DNA from: Coriobacteriia bacterium
GTDB lineage: Bacteria; Actinomycetota; Coriobacteriia; Coriobacteriales; UBA8131
Reading direction: 5' to 3'
NCBI GenBank assembly: GCA_009776725.1
Contig: WRNE01000010.1
Span: 1 to 59,034, forward strand
DNA length: 59,034 nucleotides
Below the pieces are notes generated by a model. The model worked only from the letters and a program-made list of their open reading frames with translations, ran no database searches and was not told the origin of the DNA. Of this stretch, positions 9,279 to 18,074 are shown in pieces; the stretch's first letter is position 1; each line of letters opens with the position of its first letter. A program made the position numbers and the translations under genes.

Positions 9279-10757
9279 ATGGATGTAAGCCAAGAAAAGA
9301 AGCTTAAGACTTCTGAATTATTGGGTTATTCAGCCTACTCCGTTTTCTCAATGTTAGGCTCGATCACCTGGATGTGGAGGAGCATGTACTATGCCCTGAT
9401 CGGGATGAACATGTCCTTGTTATCGTCAGCATTGATGATTGCCCGGCTGACAGATCTAGTTGTTGCAACACTGGTCGGCGGCATTATTGAGAAGGTCAGG
9501 CTCAAGATCGGTGGTGGAGGCAAGTACCGGCCTTGGCTCTTCATTTTTATGTTTGTCATTACCTTTGGCATTGCCATCACTTTTACAGACTTTGTCCCTG
9601 GTAACGATACCGTCCACTTCGTTGTTGTGACCATCGGTGCCCTTTGTGTGACCATATCGATGAGTTTCATCGGGGCTGCACAGTTTGGCATCGTCCCGCA
9701 AATGGCTGGTGCCTCAGCCGTTGACCGTACCCGGATCACCGTTTGGAACTACCGTATCATGACTGTAGGCACGATCCTCACCTCAGCTACAGCCGCTTAT
9801 ATGCTCACGTGGTTTGGAACGATCTTTCCCTCTCCGATGAACTACACAGTGATGTCTGTTGGCTTTTCGGGCTTTTATATCGTTGGAGCAGTAATCCTTA
9901 GACGCGTTGCCAAGCCCTACGACCTCCCCCAAGAAAACGCTCCAGGTAGCGCGGGAGCTCCGCAGGTCAAGGTGGCTGACATGGTCAAGGCAGTCACTAC
10001 CAACAGCCAGCTGTTGATCTATCTATTAGCTAGCATGCTAAGCATGATCGGTATGCTGATCAACATGAACATCGTCATCTATTTTTGGCAGCTGATAATC
10101 CCTTATACCCATGGGATTCCAGCCTCGGACGCCTTCCCTGGCTTATACACCATCGCCTCGACCTTGACACAAGTGGTCGGCTTTGTCTTCTCGATGATTG
10201 CCCCAGAAGTTGGCAAGCGGCTCGGTAAAGACAAGGCTATGTGGGTCGGCCTGCTCGGTGCTGCAATATCATCGATCCTAAACTTCTTCTTCGGAGCAGG
10301 CTTTTGGGCGATCTTTGTGGGAATCAACATGATCATGTCCTTCGCAGCTGCCCTATATGCCGGCTTTGGCATCAACTATGCGCTGGACTGCGGCGAGTAT
10401 GGCCTATGGAAGACAGGACAAGACCATCGCTTGGTCATCATGTCCATGAACAACCTGCCCATGAAGATTGCTGGAATTATCGGCGGGTTTTCAATGTATG
10501 CCTTAGCTGCTATCGGCTTTGACTCCCTTGCTGTCCAAGCTGCATCTGCCCAGGGTGTCCTTCCGGCTTTCATTGATGACCAGTTCGTGACGAACTTCAT
10601 GTTGTTGCTGATGGGGATTCCAGCTGCTTGCAACCTGATTGCCGCTTTGCTGATGATCTTTGCCTATAAGATCAAAGACGAGGACGCCAGGATGTATGCT
10701 GCTGAAAACCAAGCCCGCATGGAAGCTGCTGCCGCTGGAGGCGCATCAGAGGCCTAA
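9279..10757 (+). CDS. GPH-family (MelB-like) sugar/cation symporter
   Basis: Membrane transporter (492 aa) of the glycoside-pentoside-hexuronide group within the major facilitator superfamily, with about 12 hydrophobic segments. The segment MIARLTDLVVATLVGG and the cytoplasmic loop GGGGKYRPWLF correspond to the conserved GK(Y/F)RPW loop after helix 2. A second conserved cytoplasmic stretch, ALDCGEYGLWKTGQDHR, lies in the C-terminal half. The ATG at 9279 is preferred (GGGAG 11 bases before); the frame extends only to a TTG at 9240. The substrate cannot be deduced, and no sugar-catabolic genes are adjacent. A bidirectional terminator follows. Confidence 0.85.
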   Translation: MDVSQEKKLKTSELLGYSAYSVFSMLGSITWMWRSMYYALIGMNMSLLSSALMIARLTDLVVATLVGGIIEKVRLKIGGGGKYRPWLFIFMFVITFGIAITFTDFVPGNDTVHFVVVTIGALCVTISMSFIGAAQFGIVPQMAGASAVDRTRITVWNYRIMTVGTILTSATAAYMLTWFGTIFPSPMNYTVMSVGFSGFYIVGAVILRRVAKPYDLPQENAPGSAGAPQVKVADMVKAVTTNSQLLIYLLASMLSMIGMLINMNIVIYFWQLIIPYTHGIPASDAFPGLYTIASTLTQVVGFVFSMIAPEVGKRLGKDKAMWVGLLGAAISSILNFFFGAGFWAIFVGINMIMSFAAALYAGFGINYALDCGEYGLWKTGQDHRLVIMSMNNLPMKIAGIIGGFSMYALAAIGFDSLAVQAASAQGVLPAFIDDQFVTNFMLLLMGIPAACNLIAALLMIFAYKIKDEDARMYAAENQARMEAAAAGGASEA

Positions 10758-10796
10758 AGACCACTAACCTTTATAAGTTTTAAGCTTAACGACAAG

Positions 10797-10837
10797 AAAA
10801 GCAGCTGGGCGAGACATCAGGCCAGCTGCTTTTTTTA
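10797..10837 (+). terminator. Rho-independent terminator, probably bidirectional
   Basis: AAAAGCAGCTGG (10797-10808) pairs perfectly with CCAGCTGCTTTT (10822-10833), followed by further T residues to 10837. The complementary strand also gives a T-run, so it can end both the symporter transcript and the convergent HemN-like transcript. Confidence 0.88.
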
Positions 10838-10845
10838 CTTGATAG

Positions 10846-12216
10846 CTAATCCCCGAACAGCAAGTCGCGCTCTGCTTTCGTCAAAGCCGCCCGGGCTTGG
10901 TCGCGGACCCCGTTGACGCCAATAAAGAACTCCCTCATCAAAGCAACCATCAAATAGCGTCCCCGTGCACTGAGGGTGATCTCCTGCTCGTCCTCATGGG
11001 CAAACGCCTGGTTCGTTTTGAAGAAGAGGTATTCCATCGGAACACCGTTGGCCACACTGCAAGCAAAGTCTTTTTGCCATTGTTCCTTATCCAGGCGTAG
11101 CCCAAAAAGCTGCATCATAAAGCGGTAACGCATCCGGTCAAGTTTGGTGAAGTCGGTTTTGCCGCTCACGCTCATCTGCCCAGCCAAGATGGCTCGGTGG
11201 TATTCGTCAAGCGAGAAGGTGTTGACAAAGAGCGAGCCGTCCAAGTAGGACAGTCCGCCCGAGCCGATAGCAGGGTACTCCTCGTAGTTGACTATATACT
11301 CGTCAACCATGGGGGCGCGGGCCTCATAGAGGCCTGTTAGATCATCTTGGGCGGACAAGGGCTTCTCCCCATAATTGAAAGCCTCTTTGGGTGAAACGAT
11401 CCGGTTAAATGTCCAGGCACTGCTAAAGCCAAACTCGGGCTGGCTTCCTCCGGTCAGGGCCTCGCTGATGATCTCGTAGTAGCGGTGCTCGCGCCTGTAG
11501 TCCACTGACCCAACGGTTGCCGCCAGCGACTTCGATACCGCCGGCGACGCCATCAGGGGGTAGAAAGTCACCTGGTTTGCCCCGCTTTCCATCACAGCGG
11601 CTATGTCGTTGATCAGCTTGGCCTCGGTCTGGGAGGGAAAATTGAAAATCATGTCGATGTTAAAGCTAGTGAACCGGTCTTTTACGGCCAGGATACGGTT
11701 AAAGACCTCTTCGCCAGAGCCATACTTTTCATATCGTTCCATTTGCCCGAGCAAAGTGTCGTCAAAGCTTTGGACCCCGCAAGACAAACGCTGTACACGG
11801 CCTTGCAGGCCATCGAGGACCTCGTCGGTCAGATGGTTGGGGTTCGTCTCGCAAGAGACTTCGCGGATCGAGAACAGCTCACGGGCCTGGTCGATGGTGG
11901 CAAAGAGCTCGTCAGGCATGATGGTCGGGGTGCCTCCACCGATGTATAAAGACTCGAAGTCGTATCCGAGCTCGGCCAGCATCTGCATCTCGCGGCGCAG
12001 GTCGGAGAAATAGCTTAAAGCCCGGCCCGGCTCAAAAAGGTATCGATTGAAAGAGCAGTATGGGCAGAGGCGTTCGCAAAAGGGGATATGCGCATAAAGC
12101 ATATAGGCCATATCCAGCCGCGGCTTTGGCAGGTAGGTATCAGTTGTTGGCTGCAAACTCAGATAGCGCTTGTTCAAGTACCGTACCATCGAGCTCTGTA
12201 AACGTTCCGAAATCAT
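10846..12216 (-). CDS. HemN/HutW-like radical SAM protein
   Basis: Radical SAM enzyme (456 aa) of the coproporphyrinogen-oxidase-like family. The iron-sulphur motif is CERLCPYC with Cys at about residues 47, 51 and 54, followed by the SAM-binding GGGTPT. A HemN C-terminal region is visible around RYRFMMQLFGLRL. Members include oxygen-independent coproporphyrinogen III dehydrogenase (HemN), the haem chaperone HemW and the haem-degrading HutW/ChuW group. The generous length and the FYPLMASPAV segment fit the less characterised group better than HemN itself. Start choice: GAGGT lies 4-5 bases before ATG 12216. No haem genes are adjacent. Confidence 0.75.
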   Translation of the reverse strand: MISERLQSSMVRYLNKRYLSLQPTTDTYLPKPRLDMAYMLYAHIPFCERLCPYCSFNRYLFEPGRALSYFSDLRREMQMLAELGYDFESLYIGGGTPTIMPDELFATIDQARELFSIREVSCETNPNHLTDEVLDGLQGRVQRLSCGVQSFDDTLLGQMERYEKYGSGEEVFNRILAVKDRFTSFNIDMIFNFPSQTEAKLINDIAAVMESGANQVTFYPLMASPAVSKSLAATVGSVDYRREHRYYEIISEALTGGSQPEFGFSSAWTFNRIVSPKEAFNYGEKPLSAQDDLTGLYEARAPMVDEYIVNYEEYPAIGSGGLSYLDGSLFVNTFSLDEYHRAILAGQMSVSGKTDFTKLDRMRYRFMMQLFGLRLDKEQWQKDFACSVANGVPMEYLFFKTNQAFAHEDEQEITLSARGRYLMVALMREFFIGVNGVRDQARAALTKAERDLLFGD

Positions 12217-12410
12217 CATTACCTCGTTTGCTGATAGTCTTTTATTGGGCTTTAGGCCCGCTGTTGCAAGCATCACTATAAACGCCAAACCTGCAGAAAT
12301 CCAAATAGAAATTCATATAGAACTGGAATTATGTAATATTTCTGACTCTTTTTCTAGTAAGCTATACGTAGTTAGCCGCTTGTCTAAGTGGTGGTGCGAG
12401 AGGATACACA

Positions 12411-14237
12411 ATGCACGGACAATACCTGCAATTCGAAGATGGCCCTGTTCAGCCTGAGCAGTCCGAGCCAGATGCTGATGTGAGCCAGCAGGCCAATGCT
12501 TCGAGCCGCGCCAAAACGTCCTTTTCTCGAATCAACGCCAGTTTTAATATAGCTGTATTGTTTAGCATACTTGCCTCGCTGGTCACCAATGGGGGCCTTG
12601 CTTTGAACTTAAGCAACGTCAACTTCTTGCCGCCCGCTGTCGCAATCGTCTTTTTTGGTTTTCAATCCGTCTCCACCAGCCTCTTGGCCGGCTTGTCGGC
12701 AAGGACGCTTCTGCGGCAAAAGAACTCCAAGCCCTCGTCCCTGGTCGTCATCTACCTGCTTTGGGTGGTGTCGCTCTTTAGTGCGTTCCCCCGCTTGCTT
12801 TTTCAGGTGCTCGCCCTCATCGGCCTGCTGTCCCCTTCGCTGGCCCGTGCGATAGCCCTAGACCTGACAACTGTCTTAGCCTCCTTCGCTGTGCTTGGGC
12901 TGTTAGCAGCTACCAAAAAACTCCCTAAATACACTGGTGTTACTAAAAACATGGTTTTTTCCTACACGATTGGTGTGACGTTTTTTTTGATGGTTAATTA
13001 TGCGTCTCGGCTAGGCCTGGTCTTATCCCCATTATTACAGCGTTTCAGCATTACGGGGAATGTCTTTGCTACCAGCCAAATACTGTCCGTTGCCTGCGAC
13101 GCGCTGCCTGGCTTGTTTGTGGTCTGCCTTGGGCTGATGCTGGTTTTCTTGGTCACCCGGCAGGCTTACTGCCTAACCCTTGCTTTAGCCGTTTTAATGC
13201 TCGAGGTACTGGCTACCAGCCTGTTCGGCTTTATGCTGCTCAGCTTGTACCAGCTTGCAGCTGTGGCTTTTGTCTATTTGGCTTTCCAGTTTGTCATTTT
13301 GCTATTACTGGCATTCCTTGGTACCAGGGGCCTTGATGAGAACGCCTTAAGTGCTTGGGCTGAAAATGGCCTTTTAGGGCCCGGTCAAGCATCACCAGCC
13401 TTTGACGCAGGGCCAACAGGGCCAGCAGGCCTTGAGGCAAGTGCGCCAATCAGCCCGTCTGACGACAAAGAGCCGCTGTTTGGCCGCATTGCCAGGTTCT
13501 TTCAAAGTGCCCCCCAAGACCAGTTGATCGACGATAACTACCTGCTAGTCCCAGCTCCAGCAAAAAGCACCGTGCTGGTCGAGGCCTGCGCCTTGGTAAT
13601 GGTCGAGCTTGGTTTGATTATGCCGATACTGATCAATCCCTGGCCCTGGCAGCTAGAGCCGACGCTGCTTTTGTCGTTTTTGTTGCTGCTTGCGCTATTG
13701 GTCATTCGGTTCATTGGCTTTCTCAGGCCGGTCCTATCGAGATACCTTCAAGTCTTTTTTCGTGCCAACGAGCTTATAGTCTTGGCTTTTGCCTTTTTCA
13801 ATGTGGTCAGGATCGGTGCTTTGGCTATCAACGGCGGCCATGCGGCGAGCCTGCTTTATACAGACGTTTTCTCGCCAGAGATATTCGAGAGCCGCCTGCC
13901 CTTCATCAGCGACATGCTCTTCAAGCAACTACCGGCGGTCGACTTGATTATGGTGTGCGCAATCATATTGTCAGGCTTGTTGCTAAGCTACCTGGCAATC
14001 CGCCAACGCGAACAAAGCAACGCTTTCTTTGACATCGCCTTCGCCTCCACCGCCACCCTCCTGATTGTCTCAGGCGCCCATTGTCTGACAGTGGTGTTTT
14101 ATAGCGTCATCTTAAACATCACCATGATGATTGCCGGCTGTTACTTCATCCTGTATGGGTCAAACCGGGGGATCCGCACTGTCTGGCTATACGGCTTGGT
14201 GGTTTTTGCTGTCTCTCTGGTGACCCTGTTCGTCTAG
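12411..14237 (+). CDS. Polytopic membrane protein of unknown function
   Basis: 608 aa with roughly 14 hydrophobic segments in two blocks (about residues 45-310 and 390-608). They are separated by a soluble linker rich in Gly, Pro and acidic residues. The first 45 residues are polar and probably cytoplasmic. Its general build recalls the membrane halves of coriobacterial membrane-bound LuxR regulators, but no helix-turn-helix is present at the C-terminus, which ends inside a hydrophobic stretch. AGAGGA precedes the ATG by 6 bases. It sits 125 bases upstream of the cobalt/nickel importer. A functional link is possible but unsupported. Confidence 0.7.
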   Translation: MHGQYLQFEDGPVQPEQSEPDADVSQQANASSRAKTSFSRINASFNIAVLFSILASLVTNGGLALNLSNVNFLPPAVAIVFFGFQSVSTSLLAGLSARTLLRQKNSKPSSLVVIYLLWVVSLFSAFPRLLFQVLALIGLLSPSLARAIALDLTTVLASFAVLGLLAATKKLPKYTGVTKNMVFSYTIGVTFFLMVNYASRLGLVLSPLLQRFSITGNVFATSQILSVACDALPGLFVVCLGLMLVFLVTRQAYCLTLALAVLMLEVLATSLFGFMLLSLYQLAAVAFVYLAFQFVILLLLAFLGTRGLDENALSAWAENGLLGPGQASPAFDAGPTGPAGLEASAPISPSDDKEPLFGRIARFFQSAPQDQLIDDNYLLVPAPAKSTVLVEACALVMVELGLIMPILINPWPWQLEPTLLLSFLLLLALLVIRFIGFLRPVLSRYLQVFFRANELIVLAFAFFNVVRIGALAINGGHAASLLYTDVFSPEIFESRLPFISDMLFKQLPAVDLIMVCAIILSGLLLSYLAIRQREQSNAFFDIAFASTATLLIVSGAHCLTVVFYSVILNITMMIAGCYFILYGSNRGIRTVWLYGLVVFAVSLVTLFV

Positions 14238-14279
14238 TTTATATGTAAGCCTTTCAAGCCCCTAAGTCCCAAAGCCCAG

Positions 14280-14319
14280 TGTTACTAATTTCAAATTCGT
14301 GTTACTATTGTTACTATTA
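14280..14319 (+). repeat. Three TGTTACTA repeats upstream of cbiM
   Basis: Identical octamers start at 14280, 14300 and 14309. The last runs into TACTATTAGTA, an inverted repeat with a single central base. They end about 45 bases before the cbiM start and overlap a weak -10-like TACTAT (14312-14317), with TTTCAA (14289-14294) 17 bases upstream. They may be a metal-regulator operator. The NikR consensus is not matched. Confidence 0.4.
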
Positions 14320-14362
14320 GTAGCCCAGAGCAGCATCCGAGAGTTTGCGAGGACATCGTCAA

Positions 14363-15406
14363 ATGCACATCCCTGACGGAATGCTAGACACCAAAACCTT
14401 CACCACCCTCTGGTTTGGCGGTGCCGGCTCTGTCGCTTATGCCAGTCGTTGGGTACGCCGCAATTTCGACAGCAGCAAACTCGTCTTGATGGCTGTTATG
14501 GCTGCCTTGGTCTTCGGCCTGCAAATGCTCAACTTCCCCATCGCCATTGGCACCAGCGGCCACTTTGCCGGCGGAGCGGCTGTCGCCATCATCCTCGGCT
14601 TTTGGCCTGCTGCCATCGTCATGAGCGCGGTCTTGGTCGTGCAGGCCTTTCTCTTCGGCGACGGCGGAATCACCACCCTGGGCGCAAACATCGTCAACCT
14701 GGCGATAGCCGCCCCCTGTGTGGGAAGCCTGGCCTACCAGTTGCTTGCGAAAATCCACCCCAGCTTGCCGACTAGGCTGATAGCCGCCTTCACAGCTGCG
14801 TTCCTCTCGGTTGTCGCGGCGGCTGCACTCGTCGCCATCGAGCTTTGGGCGTCTGGGCGGGCCCCCTTCTACCCCGCGTTGGCGGCAATGGCTTCCTGGC
14901 ACGCCCTGATCGGCATCGGAGAAGGAGCAATCACTGCCTCCTTGATCGCCTACCTGGCAAAAGTCCGTCCCGACCTCGCTTCTGACAGCTTGGTCCTTTA
15001 TGGGGAGAAGCCCACGCCACTCTCACCTGAGGCAGGCAATGCCAAAGAGGCTTTAAGCCCCGAGGCGGGCAGCGAGGTTGACAGGCAAGCCATCCCGCCA
15101 AGCAGCCCCTCTTCAATGCGCAGCGTCCTGGTCGTCTTCGCCGTCTTAGCGCTCACGGCAGGGGCCTTGTCGTTCCTCGCCTCCAAGCAGCCAGACGGAC
15201 TGGAATACGTCTACTTTGAAAGCGGGCTGGGCAAGCCCTTCGAGGACCCAAGCATCGGGCAGTCGGCTCCCATAAGCGACTATTTGCTGCCCGGAGTCGA
15301 CAACGAGCTCCTGTCTGGCATCGGTGCGGGCATCATTGGCGTCGTAACCACCGGGGCCTTGATGTTTACAGCTGCAACCGTGATCGTCAAAAAGCGCGCC
15401 GGCTGA
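14363..15406 (+). CDS. cbiM: Cobalt/nickel ECF transporter substrate-binding subunit, CbiM-CbiN fusion
   Basis: 347 aa membrane protein that binds Co(II) or Ni(II). It begins MHIPDGML, where the N-terminal Met-His forms part of the metal site in this family. That fixes the start at 14363, with GAGG 10 bases upstream, rather than at 14345. Residues 1-215 or so are the CbiM domain (six or so helices, including GTSGHFAGGAAVAIILG). A Pro/Glu-rich linker follows. The last part carries PDGLEYVYFESGL and a final helix, the PDGLE (CbiN-like) domain normally encoded separately. Ni versus Co cannot be decided. Confidence 0.92.
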   Translation: MHIPDGMLDTKTFTTLWFGGAGSVAYASRWVRRNFDSSKLVLMAVMAALVFGLQMLNFPIAIGTSGHFAGGAAVAIILGFWPAAIVMSAVLVVQAFLFGDGGITTLGANIVNLAIAAPCVGSLAYQLLAKIHPSLPTRLIAAFTAAFLSVVAAAALVAIELWASGRAPFYPALAAMASWHALIGIGEGAITASLIAYLAKVRPDLASDSLVLYGEKPTPLSPEAGNAKEALSPEAGSEVDRQAIPPSSPSSMRSVLVVFAVLALTAGALSFLASKQPDGLEYVYFESGLGKPFEDPSIGQSAPISDYLLPGVDNELLSGIGAGIIGVVTTGALMFTAATVIVKKRAG

Positions 15407-16125
15407 TGGATAAGGCCAAGCTGCGCCCTTCTCCACAAGGAAAGCTGCTTTCTGCAGTTGCCCTGATTGTCGGGATAGTGCTAGGCGCCCCCCAGTCCTT
15501 GCTGACCGTGGCTTGTGTGATTGCCCTGGTTGTCATGGCCTGTGTCGTGCTAGACGCCTCTCCGGTCAGGCTGTTCGTCCGTTCGCTGGTCGTCTTGCCG
15601 GTTGCCGGGGCCATGGCCTTGTTCACCCCCCTGCGTTATGTCGGCGCTGGCACCGGCAGCTATTCATGGGCAGACGCCTTGTTGCTCTCCGCCCCGCAAA
15701 TGCTACAGCTGGTTTTAAGCCCCTGGCTTTGTGTCTTGGTTATGCTGGCACTTAGCCAAGCTTGTTCGTTCAGTGAGCTGGTCGGGGCCCTTCAGCGCCT
15801 GCACCTTCCCCAAGCCTTGACGCTTTTGCTCGCTTTCATGTATCGCTATGTCGAGCTGATGCGCATCAGGCTCACCTCGCTTAACCGCGCTTTGACAGCG
15901 CGCGCCCCTAGCCTCAGCCCATACCGTAGGGTATTGCTTTATGGAAACCTTGCCGGCTCCTTGATCATCCGCACACAAAGCCAAAGCGAGCGTATACATG
16001 CCGCAATGCTGGCCCGCGGCTTTAACGGCGAGCTGCCGACAGGCTTGAAGCAACTTTTCAACCTAGGCGACGCTGCCTTGCTGACAACAAGCATCGTCTT
16101 AGGCGCTGCCTTCTCCTTCGTCTAA
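15406..16125 (+). CDS. cbiQ: ECF transporter transmembrane (T) component, CbiQ type
   Basis: 239 aa with about five hydrophobic segments, the coupling component that links the metal-binding subunit to the ATPase. The conserved coupling region is represented by LLLAFMYRYVELMRIRL and by SERIHAAMLARGFNGEL, which contains the ARGF-type motif that contacts CbiO. Its ATG shares one base with the cbiM stop (TGATG), indicating translational coupling. It is followed after 21 bases by the ATPase gene. Confidence 0.92.
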   Translation: MDKAKLRPSPQGKLLSAVALIVGIVLGAPQSLLTVACVIALVVMACVVLDASPVRLFVRSLVVLPVAGAMALFTPLRYVGAGTGSYSWADALLLSAPQMLQLVLSPWLCVLVMLALSQACSFSELVGALQRLHLPQALTLLLAFMYRYVELMRIRLTSLNRALTARAPSLSPYRRVLLYGNLAGSLIIRTQSQSERIHAAMLARGFNGELPTGLKQLFNLGDAALLTTSIVLGAAFSFV

Positions 16126-16146
16126 AGCCAGCCCCAGCCAGAAATT

Positions 16147-16923
16147 ATGACTAGTACGCTCACATTTCAAGACGTCTCGTACAGCTACCTCGGTGGGGCC
16201 GCTGCCCTAAAGAACGTCTCTTTTCGCATCCAAGCAGGCGAGCGAGTCGCTTTGCTCGGCCCCAATGGAGCAGGAAAATCGACGGTCATGCTCTTGGCCT
16301 GCGGGGTTTTGCTGCCTGCTGCCGGCGAGATCCATGTCGACGACCTGCTGCTAGCCCCATCAAGCCTCACTGCTGTCCGCCAGCGGGTCGGACTGGTCTT
16401 TCAAGACCCTGACGACCAGCTGTTTATGACCACAGTCTTTGACGATATCGCTTTTGGGCCCCAGAATTCAGGCATATCTGGAGAAGACCTTGTCGCGCGC
16501 GTTCATGAGGCCCTGATTGCCGTCGGTTTGGCAGACGATACGAAAAGTATTGCCAGTATTGCTGCTAAAGCGCCGCAGCAACTCTCCTTTGGCCAACGTA
16601 AACGGGCAGCCCTAGCCACGGTACTGGTCATGCAGCCACAGTTGTATGTGCTCGACGAGCCAAGCAGCAACCTTGACCCCCATGGGCGAAGACAGATGCA
16701 GGCCCTACTGTCAAGCATTACCGACACTACTTTGATTGCCACACATGACTTAGACCTGGTTTGGGACATATGCTCGCGTTCAATTATCATTGACGCAGGT
16801 GAAGTCATCGCTGACGGGTCGACTAAAGAGCTGCTCGGTAACGAAGACTTGTTGGAAGCACATGGTTTGGAGCTTCCAGCTGCCGTTCGCTACCAGAGAC
16901 AGTACTTGAGGGCTTGTAATTAG
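16147..16923 (+). CDS. cbiO: ECF transporter ATPase, CbiO type
   Basis: ABC ATPase of the metal ECF importer (258 aa). It contains Walker A GPNGAGKST, a Q-loop region FQDPDDQLF typical of ECF ATPases, Walker B YVLDEPSSNLD, and an H-loop His in LIATHDLDLVWD. The signature is degenerate, LSFGQRKR in place of LSGGQ. Only one ATPase gene is present, so it probably acts as a homodimer. A short inverted repeat TTTACAG/CTGTAAA (16935-16959) follows the stop and may help termination. Confidence 0.93.
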   Translation: MTSTLTFQDVSYSYLGGAAALKNVSFRIQAGERVALLGPNGAGKSTVMLLACGVLLPAAGEIHVDDLLLAPSSLTAVRQRVGLVFQDPDDQLFMTTVFDDIAFGPQNSGISGEDLVARVHEALIAVGLADDTKSIASIAAKAPQQLSFGQRKRAALATVLVMQPQLYVLDEPSSNLDPHGRRQMQALLSSITDTTLIATHDLDLVWDICSRSIIIDAGEVIADGSTKELLGNEDLLEAHGLELPAAVRYQRQYLRACN

Positions 16924-17018
16924 TGATCCGCAGCTTTACAGTGCTTGAAAACCTGTAAAATCGTTTATAAAGCTACATAGTTAAAATAACCAAGCGGCCA
17001 GCAACAGAGGAGGGCTTG

Positions 17019-18029
17019 ATGTCTGCAAACCGAAAAAGCAAGGAAGTAAAAATAGGCTTAGTGGTCGACTATTCTATACGTGAGCACATGCAGGTCGCAG
17101 CACAGGCTTATGAGGAGTTTATGGATTTTATCGACCCTGATCCTGGCCTTTCGCCCTCCAAAACAGCTCAACTTAGCGATTTTGCTTTAGAATGGTTCGT
17201 CTTCGACTACAAGCTGCCAAGAGGGATAAGCCCCATAGAAGAGTATATTCGCAAAAACCCCGACAGACAGTCGCGAACCGTGATGCGGCGATTGGAGGAG
17301 GCCTTCGCTACCCAGTTTGTAGCACGATTCTGGTTGGATGAGGTACGCGCCTCGGAAAGCTTGTTAGTTGTACAGCCGTATCATGACGAAACGATATATA
17401 GGATAAGGGACAGGGCAGCCAGCTATGACCTGGATGGCCAGGTAGGCACGATCAGTATACGTTTGGCAAAAATCGAAGACGAATGGCTGATTATCGGAAA
17501 TATCATCAATTACCAGCCGATAGTGCCAAGCGAGCGGATGCGTAAGTATATGTTGGAGGCCAAAGACACCGACCCTGCCACTTTTATTGACATAGTTAAG
17601 CTTGATTATTGAGCCAAAGCCGAAGAATCCGACGACCCTGACAAATCGACATTCTTTTATAAAGATCTCGACCCATCCACAGATGGCTTGACTCTCAGCG
17701 AGCTGCTTGAGAAATACTTGCTGTTGCAAGCCAAATACAACAAGATACCGCCTTGGGAGGATATTCAGGCAGCGATCTTTGATGAAGCCGGTTTCGATAT
17801 ACTCGGAGTTTTTACCGAGCTGTTTGACGCTGACAGCTCAAAGGGTGAAGAGGCCTTCGAATCCCAAGAAGCCATAGAAGACGCTTTCGGATTCTTTGTA
17901 TTGGCTTGGAGCAACCTGCCCCACGCTTCGCTGAACGGCTCTTCTCCCAACGATAAGTCCAGGCATTATTACGACGATAGCACTATAGACGAATCTGCAA
18001 GTAAAACCCCGCCCAAACGTAAGCGCTGA
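17019..18029 (+). pseudogene. Unknown gene interrupted by an in-frame TGA (copy A of a tandem pair)
   Basis: Unrecognised family. An ATG at 17019 with GGAGGG upstream opens a 197-codon frame ending in TGA at 17610-17612. The same frame then stays open without interruption to 18029 and ends in a basic PPKRKR tail. No plausible start follows the TGA (only a TTG at 17688 without a ribosome binding site). Both halves match the neighbouring intact gene at 18075 in order: EWFVFDYKLP against EYFIFDCILP in the first, FVLAWSNLPHASL against FALAWNFLPHESL in the second. The simplest reading is a nonsense mutation. Readthrough is not excluded. Confidence 0.75.
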
Positions 18030-18074
18030 GGTATTATTCTTAATAAATCCCAGCCCAGGCTAGAAAGGCATACC

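Noticed and set aside
14238..14362. Cobalamin riboswitch upstream of cbiM
   Set aside because: The gap is only 125 bases and lacks the conserved B12-box sequence; the visible structure is the TGTTACTA repeats.
14384..14902. 172-codon minus-strand open frame opposite cbiM
   Set aside because: It is antisense to a well-supported gene, is rich in low-complexity charged residues, and has no family features.
17610..17612. TGA read as selenocysteine in the interrupted unknown gene
   Set aside because: No obvious bSECIS-type hairpin was noticed directly downstream, and the intact paralogue has no Cys or conserved residue at the aligned position. A nonsense change is simpler.
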